The translations under genes and the position numbers were made by a program. Below are positions 9,908 to 18,628 of a stretch of 64,000 nt of DNA, in pieces. Source of the DNA: Algoriphagus marinus (lineage in GTDB: Bacteria > Bacteroidota > Bacteroidia > Cytophagales > Cyclobacteriaceae); contig NZ_MSPQ01000007.1 of assembly GCF_001936475.1 (NCBI RefSeq), forward strand, positions 186,001 to 250,000, given 5' to 3'. The stretch's first letter is position 1, and each line of letters starts with the position of its first letter. The notes under the pieces are model-generated. The model saw only the letters and a program-made list of their open reading frames with translations, searched no databases and was not told the origin of the DNA.

Positions 9908-11322
9908 TGAATAAGCTAATTCTATCATTACTGCTACTGGCTGGATTTGGGTCAGTTTCGCTTGCGCAAAGTTTGGATGACTACCTGGTCAAGGCTGCAG
10001 AAAACAACCCTGGGCTAAAAGCTGCATACCAAGATTACTTGGCCGCTACTGAAAGAGGTGGTCAAGTCAGTCTTCCAGATCCGGAGCTACAGGTTGGATT
10101 CTTCTTTCGTTCCATGGAGCGATTTATGGGAAATCAGCAGGCGGATATTAGATTGATGCAGATGTTCCCTTGGTTTGGAATGCTCAAAGCACAAGAATCT
10201 GAAGCTGATCAAATGGCATTAGCTCGATACCAACTTTTCTTGGATGCCAAAAACAACCTGTTCTATCAATTTAGAACGACATGGTATGCGCTGGCAGAAT
10301 TACAGCAGGAAATTCGAATCACCGAAGAAAACCTGGAAATCCTCCGCAAATACGAGCGAATGGCCTTGATTCGTTTTGAAAGCGCTTCTTCTTCGGCCTC
10401 CGGTCCGAATGCGACTCCAATGGCATCATCCTCAAACTCCAGCGTTTCCGCAGGTGCAGGAGGAATGAATTCTATGGGAAATCAATCTCAAAGCATGTCC
10501 AATTCAAGCAAAAGCTCGGGAATGTCAAGCCCTTCTGTGATGAGTGCCACTGGACCGGGAATGACGGATGTGCTTCGAATTCGACTTCAGATCAACACAC
10601 TGGAAAATGATTTGCAATTGCTTGAGGCAAACAAAGTCCTGCTAGAAGTGGAGTTGAATAAATTGATGAATGGAGACCGGGATGCGGAAATCGCTAACCC
10701 TGAGCCCTTGTTGCCTTTCGAACTGAGTATCGACAAGCAACTTATCCTAGATAGTATCAGCGCCAACAATCCCATGCTTGCGATGTATGATGCAGAGCTT
10801 TTAGCACTGGAATCTCAAAAGGAAATGGCCAAACTTGACGGTAGACCAATGCTCGGTGCAGGGGTAAATTACATGCCTTTCAAACCACGAATCGAAGATG
10901 GTATGTCCATGGGAGGAAACGATATGATCATGCCCATGGTGACGATGAGTCTACCGATCTACCGAAAGAAAACCCATGCTCGAATCAAGGAAGCAGAGCT
11001 CCTTCAGGAGTCCCTTCGATTCAAAAAAGAAAACACCATGAATCAATTGGAGATTGGTTGGTCAAAAGCGATTCGGGATTTTGAAGATGCCAACCGCAAA
11101 GTCGAGCTTTTTGATGCTCAATTAGAACTGGCAAAGCAAAACTTAAGCTTGCTACTCACTGCTTATGCCACCAATGGACAATATTTTGAAGAAGTACTTC
11201 GTGCCCAGCAATTGGTGTTGGATTATGAATTTTCGAAAATCGCTGCCATCACCAAACAATATAATTCCATAGCTATGCTGGATATGCTTTCAGCTACTTC
11301 GCTTAACTCTTATTCTAATTAA
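9907..11322 (+). CDS. cusC: TolC-family outer-membrane component of the Cus pump, with Ser/Met-rich insert
   Basis: A 471-residue outer-membrane factor. The start is ATG 9907, overlapping the cusA stop by one base, and gives a clear signal peptide (KLILSLLLLAGFGSVSLAQ). The two-fold TolC repeat is visible: an N-terminal half to about residue 155 and a C-terminal half from about 222. Between them, residues 159-221 form a low-complexity insert of about 23 Ser and 7 Met with no His or Cys, which ordinary CusC proteins lack. A second Met-rich stretch (DGMSMGGNDMIMPMVTM) lies near residue 345. Met clusters can bind Cu(I), so a metal-capturing role is plausible but inferred. Confidence 0.88.
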   Translation: MNKLILSLLLLAGFGSVSLAQSLDDYLVKAAENNPGLKAAYQDYLAATERGGQVSLPDPELQVGFFFRSMERFMGNQQADIRLMQMFPWFGMLKAQESEADQMALARYQLFLDAKNNLFYQFRTTWYALAELQQEIRITEENLEILRKYERMALIRFESASSSASGPNATPMASSSNSSVSAGAGGMNSMGNQSQSMSNSSKSSGMSSPSVMSATGPGMTDVLRIRLQINTLENDLQLLEANKVLLEVELNKLMNGDRDAEIANPEPLLPFELSIDKQLILDSISANNPMLAMYDAELLALESQKEMAKLDGRPMLGAGVNYMPFKPRIEDGMSMGGNDMIMPMVTMSLPIYRKKTHARIKEAELLQESLRFKKENTMNQLEIGWSKAIRDFEDANRKVELFDAQLELAKQNLSLLLTAYATNGQYFEEVLRAQQLVLDYEFSKIAAITKQYNSIAMLDMLSATSLNSYSN

Positions 11323-11326
11323 TCCC

Positions 11327-13108
11327 ATGGAAACTCAAACTAGAAAGTCAATACTATTTGGCGGATTGATCCTGTTAATCGGGATCAGTATAGGCTGGCT
11401 GATCAGTCCATCCGAACCAAACGTTGCGGAGGATGGACATGATCACGGAGTAGAAGCGCTTGCAGATCAACTCTGGACTTGCTCCATGCATCCTCAGATC
11501 AAATTGAATGAACCCGGAGATTGCCCGATTTGTGGGATGGATTTGATCCCGCTGGTTTCAGGAAATAGATCTGGATCTTCAAATCCAATGGTGCATGAAA
11601 TGACTGCGGAAGCCATTGCTATGGCGAATATCCAAACAAGCATCGTAGGAGGAATGAGTAGTGATGGCGAATTGCTTCTGACTGGAAAAATCGAAGCTGA
11701 TGAGCGCCAAAATGCATCGGTGACAGCCAAGTTTCCAGGAAGAATTGAAAAGCTCTTCGTCAGCTTTACAGGAGAGAAAGTCAAAGCTGGGCAAAAACTG
11801 GCCACCGTCTATTCCCCTGAATTGATGACCGCACAAAAAGAACTAGCTGAAGCAGCAAAGACTAAATCGGTTTTTCCAGAATTGTATCAGGCTGCCCTTG
11901 AAAAATTGCGGCTTTGGAAATTGACCGAAGCTCAGATTTCCAGCATTGAAAATTCGGGAAACACGATCACCGCATTTGACATTTTAGCCAGTCATAGCGG
12001 AATAGTTACCCAGCGCAATATTGCTGTGGGTGATTATGTCAATACCGGAACCGTTCTTTTCAATGTGGTCGACCTAGATAAAATCTGGGTCATGCTCGAT
12101 GCCTACGAATCTGATTTACCGTTGGTCGCTGTTGGAAATCCGATTTCATTTACTGCAGCTGGCATTCCCGGCCAAACTTTTACCGCAAAAGTCACTTACA
12201 TCGATCCGATTATTAATCCTACAACACGTGCAGCTTCGCTCCGCGCAGAGCTGGCAAATCCGAATGGAAAGCTTTTGCCGGAAATGTTTGTTTCTGCAAA
12301 AGTGAAGACCAATTCAAAGGGGCAAAACACTGCTATTGCCATTCCACGAACTGCTTTGCTTTGGTCTGGTAAGCGTTCCATAGTTTATGTGAAAGTTCCC
12401 AATGCCGAATACCCTTCTTATGAGATGCGGGAAATTACTATTGGCTCCAAAATTGGGGAAATGTACAGCGTAGAGGCGGGTTTAGAGGCCGGTGAAGAGA
12501 TTGTTACCAATGGTGTATTTGCTATTGATGCGGCTTCACAATTAGCTGGTGGATATAGCATGATGAACCGTCCGGAGAACAAAACTGTAGAAGTTTCTAC
12601 TATTTTCCAGTCTCAACTCACGCAGTTAACCGAAGAATATTTCAAAGTGAAAAACAGCTTGGTCAGTGATGATGCTTTAGCCACTCAAAAAGCGGCAGCA
12701 ACATTACAAAGCAATCTTTCCAAAGTGGATATGAGCTTGGTCGAAGGCCCAGGACATGACAAATGGATGGCTATCCGAAGCGAAATTCAAAAAGCAGCAG
12801 GATTGATCACAAAGGAATCTGAAATCGCAAATCAACGCCGGCATTTCTCACCACTTTCCCAAGCATTTCTGAATTTGACAGAGACCTTTGGACTGACAAA
12901 AGACAAGGTGTACAAAGAATATTGCCCGATGGCTTTTGATAATAAAGGAGCTTATTGGCTGAGTGAATCTGAAGAAATTCGTAATCCTTACTTTGGTAAA
13001 TCAATGCTGGCTTGCGGAGAAGTAACTAAGACTTATCTGAAAGGTCAAACTGTGTTGGATTTTGCTGACACTAAACCTGCGATTAATTCCGGCGAACATC
13101 AACACTAA
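11327..13108 (+). CDS. cusB: CusB-like periplasmic adaptor with heavy-metal-binding and DUF3347 domains
   Basis: A 593-residue membrane-fusion protein, four bases after cusC. An N-terminal anchor helix (residues 8-27) is followed by a His-rich stretch and an HMBD/YHS-like domain (WTCSMHPQ...PGDCPICGMDLIPL, about 48-77), then the lipoyl/barrel-sandwich and beta-barrel regions of a CusB adaptor. The extra C-terminal domain, from about residue 425, is a DUF3347 domain ending in YCPMAFDNKGAYWLS and RNPYFGKSMLACG. The same domain forms the free-standing lipoprotein at 15708-16265. It links CusA to CusC and probably passes Cu(I) to the pump. Confidence 0.93.
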   Translation: METQTRKSILFGGLILLIGISIGWLISPSEPNVAEDGHDHGVEALADQLWTCSMHPQIKLNEPGDCPICGMDLIPLVSGNRSGSSNPMVHEMTAEAIAMANIQTSIVGGMSSDGELLLTGKIEADERQNASVTAKFPGRIEKLFVSFTGEKVKAGQKLATVYSPELMTAQKELAEAAKTKSVFPELYQAALEKLRLWKLTEAQISSIENSGNTITAFDILASHSGIVTQRNIAVGDYVNTGTVLFNVVDLDKIWVMLDAYESDLPLVAVGNPISFTAAGIPGQTFTAKVTYIDPIINPTTRAASLRAELANPNGKLLPEMFVSAKVKTNSKGQNTAIAIPRTALLWSGKRSIVYVKVPNAEYPSYEMREITIGSKIGEMYSVEAGLEAGEEIVTNGVFAIDAASQLAGGYSMMNRPENKTVEVSTIFQSQLTQLTEEYFKVKNSLVSDDALATQKAAATLQSNLSKVDMSLVEGPGHDKWMAIRSEIQKAAGLITKESEIANQRRHFSPLSQAFLNLTETFGLTKDKVYKEYCPMAFDNKGAYWLSESEEIRNPYFGKSMLACGEVTKTYLKGQTVLDFADTKPAINSGEHQH

Positions 13109-13251
13109 AATGGTATCGATTGTCATGTATCGATTATCCCGTTTTGCCGGAAGTTTGATTGTAAGATTAAAGATCCTGCCTCCAAACTCCGACAATAGCC
13201 TTACGGCTTCTTTCTTCGGATTTACAAAAAGGACTAAAATTAATCCAAATC

Positions 13252-13704
13252 ATGAAAAACAAATCTTATCAAAAATTCGCATTGATGATGGCTGTTTCTT
13301 TTGTCATCATGTATGGAGTAATGTTTTTAAATGCCGACGTATTTGATCATGTCATGCTCAGTACTACCCGAACTTATATGACCATCCTGATGATCGCTCC
13401 GATGGCAGTAACAATGATGCTCTTTATGTGGGGAATGTATGAAAACAAAAAAGTGAATTACATCATCATTGCTACTGCTTTTGTGGTCTTCATAAGCACA
13501 TTAACGATGCTTCGAAACCAGACATTAATAGCTGATATCCAATGGATGAAAGCAATGATTCCGCATCACTCTTCGGCTATCATGGTCAGTCAAAAGGCCC
13601 ATCTGAAAGACCCTGAGGCGCAAAAGCTCGCACAAGAAATCATCGAGGCCCAAAAAAGGGAAATCGCTCAGATGAAAGCGATGATTGACAGACTGTCAGA
13701 TTAA
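13252..13704 (+). CDS. DUF305 domain membrane protein
   Basis: A 150-residue protein with three predicted membrane helices (about residues 9-27, 42-60, 67-85) and a C-terminal DUF305 helix-bundle segment: WMKAMIPHHSSAIMVS followed by LAQEIIEAQKREIAQMK. The two adjacent His and several Met of this motif are typical of DUF305 proteins found in copper and silver resistance clusters. It lies 143 bp after cusB on the same strand. Function unknown; metal binding in the periplasm is inferred from its neighbours. Confidence 0.85.
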   Translation: MKNKSYQKFALMMAVSFVIMYGVMFLNADVFDHVMLSTTRTYMTILMIAPMAVTMMLFMWGMYENKKVNYIIIATAFVVFISTLTMLRNQTLIADIQWMKAMIPHHSSAIMVSQKAHLKDPEAQKLAQEIIEAQKREIAQMKAMIDRLSD

Positions 13705-13720
13705 TGGAAATCGTATTGAA

Positions 13721-13748
13721 GTAGGGAAATATCGCTTGTTTTCCCTAC
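13721..13748 (+). terminator. Possible terminator after the DUF305 gene
   Basis: Stem GTAGGGAAA (13721-13729) and TTTCCCTAC (13740-13748) with a ten-base loop, 17 bases after the stop. No long T-run follows, so termination efficiency is doubtful. Confidence 0.45.
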
Positions 13749-13810
13749 CTGTTAAAAATAAGTAGACCGTAATCCTAAATCCGGATGGGGACTTGCATTT
13801 GGCTGATTCA

Positions 13811-14539
13811 TTAGGATATTCGAACAAAGTAGGCATTAAAAGTAGCGTAATACTTCAGTGAATATCCAAAAGATTGAAGGTATAGGATTACCTCATCTGA
13901 CTTTAAGAATTCAGGATCCAACGAAAAAGAATGCATCTCAATGACTATGACTTTTGGTTGATATTTCTCTAAATCAATTGACTTCAAAACCTTGAAATCA
14001 TAGCCTTCGACGTCAATAGAAAGCAGATGAATAGCTTGTCCTTTTGGTAGATTGCTGTCCAAAATTTCATTCAGCGTTCTGGTTTTCAGGTTTAGTTTAT
14101 CGCCAAATTCCCAACGGTTAGAATTGTTAATCATGACCTCTTTACTGGCTGTACTAACCCGATTTTCCTTTGAAATATAAAAAGTCACTTCCTCCACTTC
14201 ATCAGAGACGAGACTACAGATAGAAATATCTCTTGTCCTGATTTTTTTATGCTTATCGATCAATGATTTATTGCCATCAATGCAAATCCCTGAACCTCCA
14301 TTTAAATAAAAAAGAAAGGTATTTGAGTCATGAATAGGGTCATTACAGCCCACATCTATGTAAAAAAGATCGTCATCATGGATGTCACGGAGAAGCATAT
14401 ATAAGATCATATCCTCACCGGTTTGTGAGAAAACAAACTTAGTCTTCAAGTTGAAAAGTTTTCTAAATCCTATGAGAATTAAAAACTTGAGGTAAACCCA
14501 TGTTCCAGCGGACTTTAGAAGCTTATGTATTTTTATCAT
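13811..14539 (-). CDS. FkbM family SAM-dependent methyltransferase
   Basis: A 242-residue protein starting at ATG 14539. It shows SQTGEDMILYMLLRD and DLFYIDVGCNDPIHDSNT (the SAM-binding motif I of the family), GICIDGNKSL, and LLSIDVEGYDFKVLKS near residue 175. FkbM enzymes O-methylate sugars of polysaccharides or natural products. It stands alone on the strand opposite to the surrounding copper genes, with no sugar-biosynthesis neighbours, and is more AT-rich than they are. This suggests a later insertion into the island. Confidence 0.88.
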   Translation of the reverse strand: MIKIHKLLKSAGTWVYLKFLILIGFRKLFNLKTKFVFSQTGEDMILYMLLRDIHDDDLFYIDVGCNDPIHDSNTFLFYLNGGSGICIDGNKSLIDKHKKIRTRDISICSLVSDEVEEVTFYISKENRVSTASKEVMINNSNRWEFGDKLNLKTRTLNEILDSNLPKGQAIHLLSIDVEGYDFKVLKSIDLEKYQPKVIVIEMHSFSLDPEFLKSDEVILYLQSFGYSLKYYATFNAYFVRIS

Positions 14540-14862
14540 TGAAGTGGTTTTCTATTACTTGATCATTTAAAAATTCACCTATCTGCAAATTTTGGAGTCG
14601 TTAAAATTAGCAATCTTTTAAAATGAATCTCAAAATAGGCATTTCTAGTCCAAGGACTCCACAAACTTTAACTTCACCTTCTATTTTCTTACTTTAAAGG
14701 ATTGTCCTGATTTATTAATCCTTCCTGATTTCTGAATTTAGTTTTCTGATTTAAAAGCCATTTGGTCAGTTATCCTTTGACAGGAAACTTTTGAAAATAG
14801 CATTTTAACTTTAGGCATTCTCCCCTTACTTTGTGCCCTATCTTGTACTTCAGGATCAATTC

Positions 14863-15558
14863 ATGAGAAAAAACAATCAATACTTCGCGCGTAAAATTCA
14901 TCGATTCCTGGGAGTATTCATCGGAATTCAATTCCTTCTCTGGACCATCTCAGGTTTGTATTTCAGTTGGACTAATATCGATGAGATTCACGGCGATCAG
15001 TTTCATGAGACGCATATGATGCATCAATCGGTCAGCGATCTGGTGAATCCTGCAACTTTGGATTCTACTTTGGAAATCTCGACCATGGAACTCCGATTTG
15101 TGATCCATCAGCCTTATTACTGGGTGAATGAAAAACAACTTTTCAATGCCAAAACAGGAGCGCTTCATGGAGAAATCTCAGAAACTGAAGCCAAAGAAAT
15201 TGCTCAAATCTACATCAAAGGTGACTTTGGGATTCGAAAAGCGGAATACCTGACTGAAACCGGTTCTCATCATGAATACCGAGGACGTCCCCTCCCCGCT
15301 TGGGCGATTCATTTTGAGCATCCCGAGAACCTGACTGCTTATATTGACGCCAAAAGCGGAAACTTCGAACGTGTCCGTCATCGAAGCTGGCGCTGGTTTG
15401 ACTTCCTCTGGATGTTTCATACCATGGACTATGCCGGCAGAGACAATTTCAACAATCTGCTGCTTCGTGTGTTTTCATTGGCGGGACTGGCTGCGGTTGG
15501 TTCTGGTTTTACCTTGTTTTTTATGACGAGGAAAAAGAGAAAGGTGTTAGTAAAATGA
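14863..15558 (+). CDS. PepSY domain membrane protein
   Basis: A 231-residue protein; ATG 14863 is preferred over the in-frame GTG 14833 because it begins the usual PepSY-TM opening (RKIHRFLGVFIGIQFLLWT). One N-terminal membrane helix (about residues 12-33), a periplasmic PepSY region of about 160 residues (GDFGIRKAEYLTE, AYIDAKSGNFERVRHR), and a C-terminal helix (RVFSLAGLAAVGSGFTLFFM) followed by a basic tail. PepSY proteins of this kind are frequent in copper and iron gene clusters of Bacteroidetes; the biochemical role is not established. Confidence 0.85.
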   Translation: MRKNNQYFARKIHRFLGVFIGIQFLLWTISGLYFSWTNIDEIHGDQFHETHMMHQSVSDLVNPATLDSTLEISTMELRFVIHQPYYWVNEKQLFNAKTGALHGEISETEAKEIAQIYIKGDFGIRKAEYLTETGSHHEYRGRPLPAWAIHFEHPENLTAYIDAKSGNFERVRHRSWRWFDFLWMFHTMDYAGRDNFNNLLLRVFSLAGLAAVGSGFTLFFMTRKKRKVLVK

Positions 15559-15559
15559 G

Positions 15560-15668
15560 AGATTAAGAGAATGGAGAATGGGGATCGGGGATTGGGGAAT
15601 AGGGAATAGAGATTAAGAGAATAAGAGCCCCGATAGGTATCGGGGGTGAATAAGAGCTCCTCAATTGT
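15560..15668. repeat. G/A-rich intergenic repeat with CCCGATAG...CTATCGGG-type palindrome
   Basis: Purine-rich short repeats (GGGGATTGGGGAATAGGG type) followed by GAGATTAAGAGAATAAGAG, a palindromic CCCCGATAGGTATCGGGG at 15629-15646, and GAGCTCC...GGGGAG. The same order of elements recurs at 29600-29735, so it is a dispersed repeat family of this genome. Confidence 0.6.
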
Positions 15669-15707
15669 GGGGAGATTGTAAACGAATAGAAAATAAACAC
15701 TTATAAA

Positions 15708-16265
15708 ATGACAAGTTTAAAAAACACCCTTTTACTGGCATGCGCTGTAAGTTTGACTTTTGCCTGCTCGGAGAAAACTTCAAACCAAGAAGAAAACACT
15801 CAAGAATTACATGAGGCTGAATCCAGCGAATCCACGGAGTCTATACCTGCTACGTCAGTTTCATTTAGCAATGAAGAGACTACTGAAATCATCAATTCCT
15901 ACTTGGGCTTGAAGGATCAACTCGTAGCTACTGACGGTGAAAAAGCCAGTGTCGAAGCAAAGAAAATGCTTTCAGTTTTAGAGAAATCCTCGATCCAAAC
16001 TAAGGAGACTTTGAAGGTAGCCGCAGAACAAATCGCTAATTCTACTGATCCAGAAGTACAGCGTGTAGCCTTCGACCTCCTTTCACAGCAGGTTTTGATT
16101 TTGGCAAAAAGCGAAATGCTAACAGAAGGGAAATTGTATAAGCAATACTGTCCTATGGCAAAGAATAATACCGGTGCCTTCTGGTTGAGTGCTTCCGATC
16201 AAATCCGAAACCCCTATTTCGGTGACAAAATGCTGACTTGCGGTTCTGTTGAGGAAGAGATTTGA
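15708..16265 (+). CDS. DUF3347 domain lipoprotein
   Basis: A 185-residue exported lipoprotein: the signal ends in a lipobox with Cys20 (SLTFAC), then an acidic linker rich in Glu and Ser (residues 21-45), then a DUF3347 helical domain. It ends with YCPMAKNNTGAFWLS and RNPYFGDKMLTCG, almost the same motif as the end of the CusB homologue at 11327-13108. Conserved Cys-Pro-Met and a second Cys suggest a Cu(I) site. It closes the copper island and has its own terminator at 16301-16337. Confidence 0.85.
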   Translation: MTSLKNTLLLACAVSLTFACSEKTSNQEENTQELHEAESSESTESIPATSVSFSNEETTEIINSYLGLKDQLVATDGEKASVEAKKMLSVLEKSSIQTKETLKVAAEQIANSTDPEVQRVAFDLLSQQVLILAKSEMLTEGKLYKQYCPMAKNNTGAFWLSASDQIRNPYFGDKMLTCGSVEEEI

Positions 16266-16300
16266 TCCTCAAGCTGATTTTAAATTACCAATTCATATAA

Positions 16301-16337
16301 AAGCGTAGCCCTGAATCAATTCGGGGCAACGCTTTTT
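16301..16337 (+). terminator. Rho-independent terminator after the DUF3347 gene
   Basis: Imperfect hairpin: AAGCGT-a-GCCC-t-GAAT (16301-16316) pairs with ATTC-g-GGGC-a-ACGCTT, followed by TTTTTA. Located 35 bases after the stop codon. Confidence 0.75.
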
Positions 16338-16390
16338 ATTTAGGCATGTGTTTTAAAATGTATTCTCACCAAATTGAGCTTAAATCACCC

Positions 16391-16798
16391 TCAATCAACA
16401 ATACTTTCAATTTTCTCTAAAATAAAATTTGTTTCTGAGGAGTTCTGTTCAGTTTGAATTATTACTCCTTCTAAGGCTACACCACGGTAACTCCCATCCC
16501 CTAAATTCTTGCGATTGCTTTTATTCTCTACAATTATTTTAGCACATAGACCTTTACCCTGAATGTACATTTCATAAAACTCTTTGTCACTGATCGCCTG
16601 GGATTGATCAAACCAATACTCTAGATTATCCAATCCAATTGCATTCATCTGCCTCGCCAATTCTTCTTTATAATCTCTGGTGTCGGGAGCGAATTGGTCA
16701 AATATAGGATTCGTATTTTCGCATTGAGGCCTATCACAGGAACTTGTAAAACCAAAAATCAGAAACAGTAAAAAGAAGCCAAGAGTCTTAGTATGCAT
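16391..16798 (-). CDS. Hypothetical lipoprotein
   Basis: A 135-residue protein. ATG 16798 is chosen because it gives a tight signal peptide (HTKTLGFFLLFLIFGFTSSC) with a lipobox Cys and an AGGAAAAA-like Shine-Dalgarno directly upstream; a further in-frame start eight codons up would spoil this. The mature part is acidic and has DRPQCENTN, an YKEELARQMNAIG helix and three further Cys-free beta-like stretches. I do not recognise the family. It faces the copper island's terminator and is followed upstream by REP-like sequence. Confidence 0.6.
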   Translation of the reverse strand: MHTKTLGFFLLFLIFGFTSSCDRPQCENTNPIFDQFAPDTRDYKEELARQMNAIGLDNLEYWFDQSQAISDKEFYEMYIQGKGLCAKIIVENKSNRKNLGDGSYRGVALEGVIIQTEQNSSETNFILEKIESIVD

Positions 16799-16861
16799 TT
16801 TTTCCTTGTTTTTGTATATCACTTATTTTCAATCCTTTTTTAAGTTAACAGAAAATTCAAA

Positions 16862-17010
16862 CTGGGCAAAATGACCCAAAACATCCCATGACCCCGAAGG
16901 TGGTCGAACTTTCTTCTTTAGATGCTGAACCCATTCCAAATGGGGTTGAGAGTTTGGGGTTTCAAATCTTAACTAGTCCCTATCAAAGATTTGACTAAGC
17001 CGAGCAGGGG
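16862..17010. repeat. REP-like palindromic repeat copy
   Basis: Positions 16867-16913 (AAAATGACCCAAAACATCCC then CGAAGGTGGTCGAACTTT) match 19419-19465, just ahead of the RAYT gene, with only a few changes. The block has a small hairpin, GACC...GGTC, around CCGAAGG. A further inverted pair AGTCCC (16976) and GGGGACT (17006) follows. It marks the left limit of the REP/RAYT region that encloses the HMG-CoA reductase gene. Confidence 0.6.
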
Positions 17011-17253
17011 ACTTTTTCAATTTATTTGAATCATTCAGCTAAATACCAAGCCCTAGAATACCTATTTGAAGTTCATATTCTTTTGATTTGAATGATAAAA
17101 CAAAAGGTTTGGTTAGATAGTCTTTGATTTAGCTTTTGAAAACAAATCCAAATTTGTTGAAAAAGACAATCTTTAAACTAAAGTCTCTTAAATCATACCA
17201 TTGTAATTTTCTGTAATTCAGAAGTAATGGTTTAGTAATGTTAATATTGTAAG

Positions 17254-18426
17254 ATGAATTTTACGGACAAACCAAACAAGTACCTGGATAAGCTGAGTAA
17301 GGAAAATAAGCACCCTAAGTACATTAGCGGTCAGCAACCTATTGACCATTCACAGTCATTCAAAGGTAATATCGAAAACTTCATTGGCTTTGCGCAAGTG
17401 CCTATTGGTCTAGCTGGGCCCTTACTTTTGAATGGCACAGCAGGAATTAGTAAGCATTGGGTGCCGATGGCTACGACAGAAGGAGCTCTTGTGGCATCCT
17501 ATGATAGAGGCATAAAGGCTGGCTCATTATGCGGAGGTTTTACATCCAGAACTCTTTCCAACAAGGTACAGCGAAGTCCCTATTTTGAATTTGATAGCTT
17601 GATAGATGCCTTACACTTTGCAACCTGGATAAAATCTAAAGAGTCCTTACTAAGTACTGGAGTTAGTCAAGCTAGTAATTACGCCAAGCTTTTAAACATG
17701 GAAGTCTTGCACGAGGGAAATGGGGTGCATTTAACCCTTTCCTTTGAAACTGGCGCAGCGGCAGGTCAAAACATGGTAACTATCGTTACTGATCAGGTTT
17801 TGAGACAAGTGCTAGATCAAGCACCTCTGAAACCAACTCTATTTTATATAGAGGCAAATATGTCCGGAGATAAAAAGGCAAATTTCAGATCTCTAAGTAA
17901 TGTGAGAGGTAGAAAAGTGATTTCTGAAGTGGTGATTTCGAAAGAAGTTATTCAAAAGGTACTCAAGTCAACAGCTGAGAATATTTCAAAATTCTGGATG
18001 ACAGGAACCTTGGCTGCCATCCAATCTGGTGCAGTCGGTAATCCTGCACACATCACAAATGCCCTTACTTCCATTTTCATCGCATGTGGTCAGGATGTGG
18101 CTTGTATTGCAGAGGCAGCTGTTGGGATTGAAAGAATGGAGGCCAAAAGTAATGGTGATTTGTATGCGTCGATGACCTTACCAGGATTGATTGTAGGTAC
18201 AGTTGGAGGTGGCACGGGATTGCCTACACAAAAGGAATCTTTGGAATTAATGGATTGTAGTACACCAGAGGATGTAGGGAAGTTTGCGGAAATTTGTTGC
18301 GCAGTGACCTTGGCAGGAGAATTGTCTATAGGCGCTGCTATTGCAGAAGGCCATTTTGCAGCTGCGCATAAAGCTCATGGCAGAAAAAGAATAATGAAAA
18401 AAGACAGTTCATTGAACCTTGTTTAG
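17254..18426 (+). CDS. Class I hydroxymethylglutaryl-CoA reductase
   Basis: A 390-residue soluble enzyme, the catalytic domain only, without the eukaryotic membrane anchor. HMG-CoA reductase makes mevalonate, the committed step of the mevalonate route to isoprenoids. All four catalytic residues are visible: Glu76 in TTEGALVAS, Lys207 in SGDKKAN, Asp281 in ACGQDV and His372 in AEGHFAAAH. GTVGGGTGLPTQKESLEL is the class I NADPH-enzyme signature; class II enzymes differ here. No other mevalonate gene is in the window. Both sides are REP-like repeats, which may mean it was acquired as a single gene. Confidence 0.93.
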   Translation: MNFTDKPNKYLDKLSKENKHPKYISGQQPIDHSQSFKGNIENFIGFAQVPIGLAGPLLLNGTAGISKHWVPMATTEGALVASYDRGIKAGSLCGGFTSRTLSNKVQRSPYFEFDSLIDALHFATWIKSKESLLSTGVSQASNYAKLLNMEVLHEGNGVHLTLSFETGAAAGQNMVTIVTDQVLRQVLDQAPLKPTLFYIEANMSGDKKANFRSLSNVRGRKVISEVVISKEVIQKVLKSTAENISKFWMTGTLAAIQSGAVGNPAHITNALTSIFIACGQDVACIAEAAVGIERMEAKSNGDLYASMTLPGLIVGTVGGGTGLPTQKESLELMDCSTPEDVGKFAEICCAVTLAGELSIGAAIAEGHFAAAHKAHGRKRIMKKDSSLNLV

Positions 18427-18528
18427 GGTTAAGAATCATTTTAATCCAGGTTTTTCGATCAAAGAATAACTAGCGGGAGAAATTAAACTCGACTATCCTT
18501 CGGGATTTGTAATTCCATTTTCAAAAAG

Positions 18529-18628
18529 TTCAACACCCTTTGGGTGTTGATATTTCTGCTACCATTTACCTGTTCCCTAGGTTTCACCTAGGGTTATTGA
18601 AAGATTCGATCCCTTCGGGATCTCCATC
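18529..18628. repeat. REP-like flank, left copy
   Basis: About 100 bp that recurs at 19991-20090 on the far side of the RAYT gene. It holds the perfect hairpin CAACACCC-TTT-GGGTGTTG (18531-18549), then CCTAGG-TTTCA-CCTAGG and GATCCC-TTC-GGGATC. Where the loop neighbourhood differs between copies the stems stay paired, as expected for REP elements. Confidence 0.75.
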
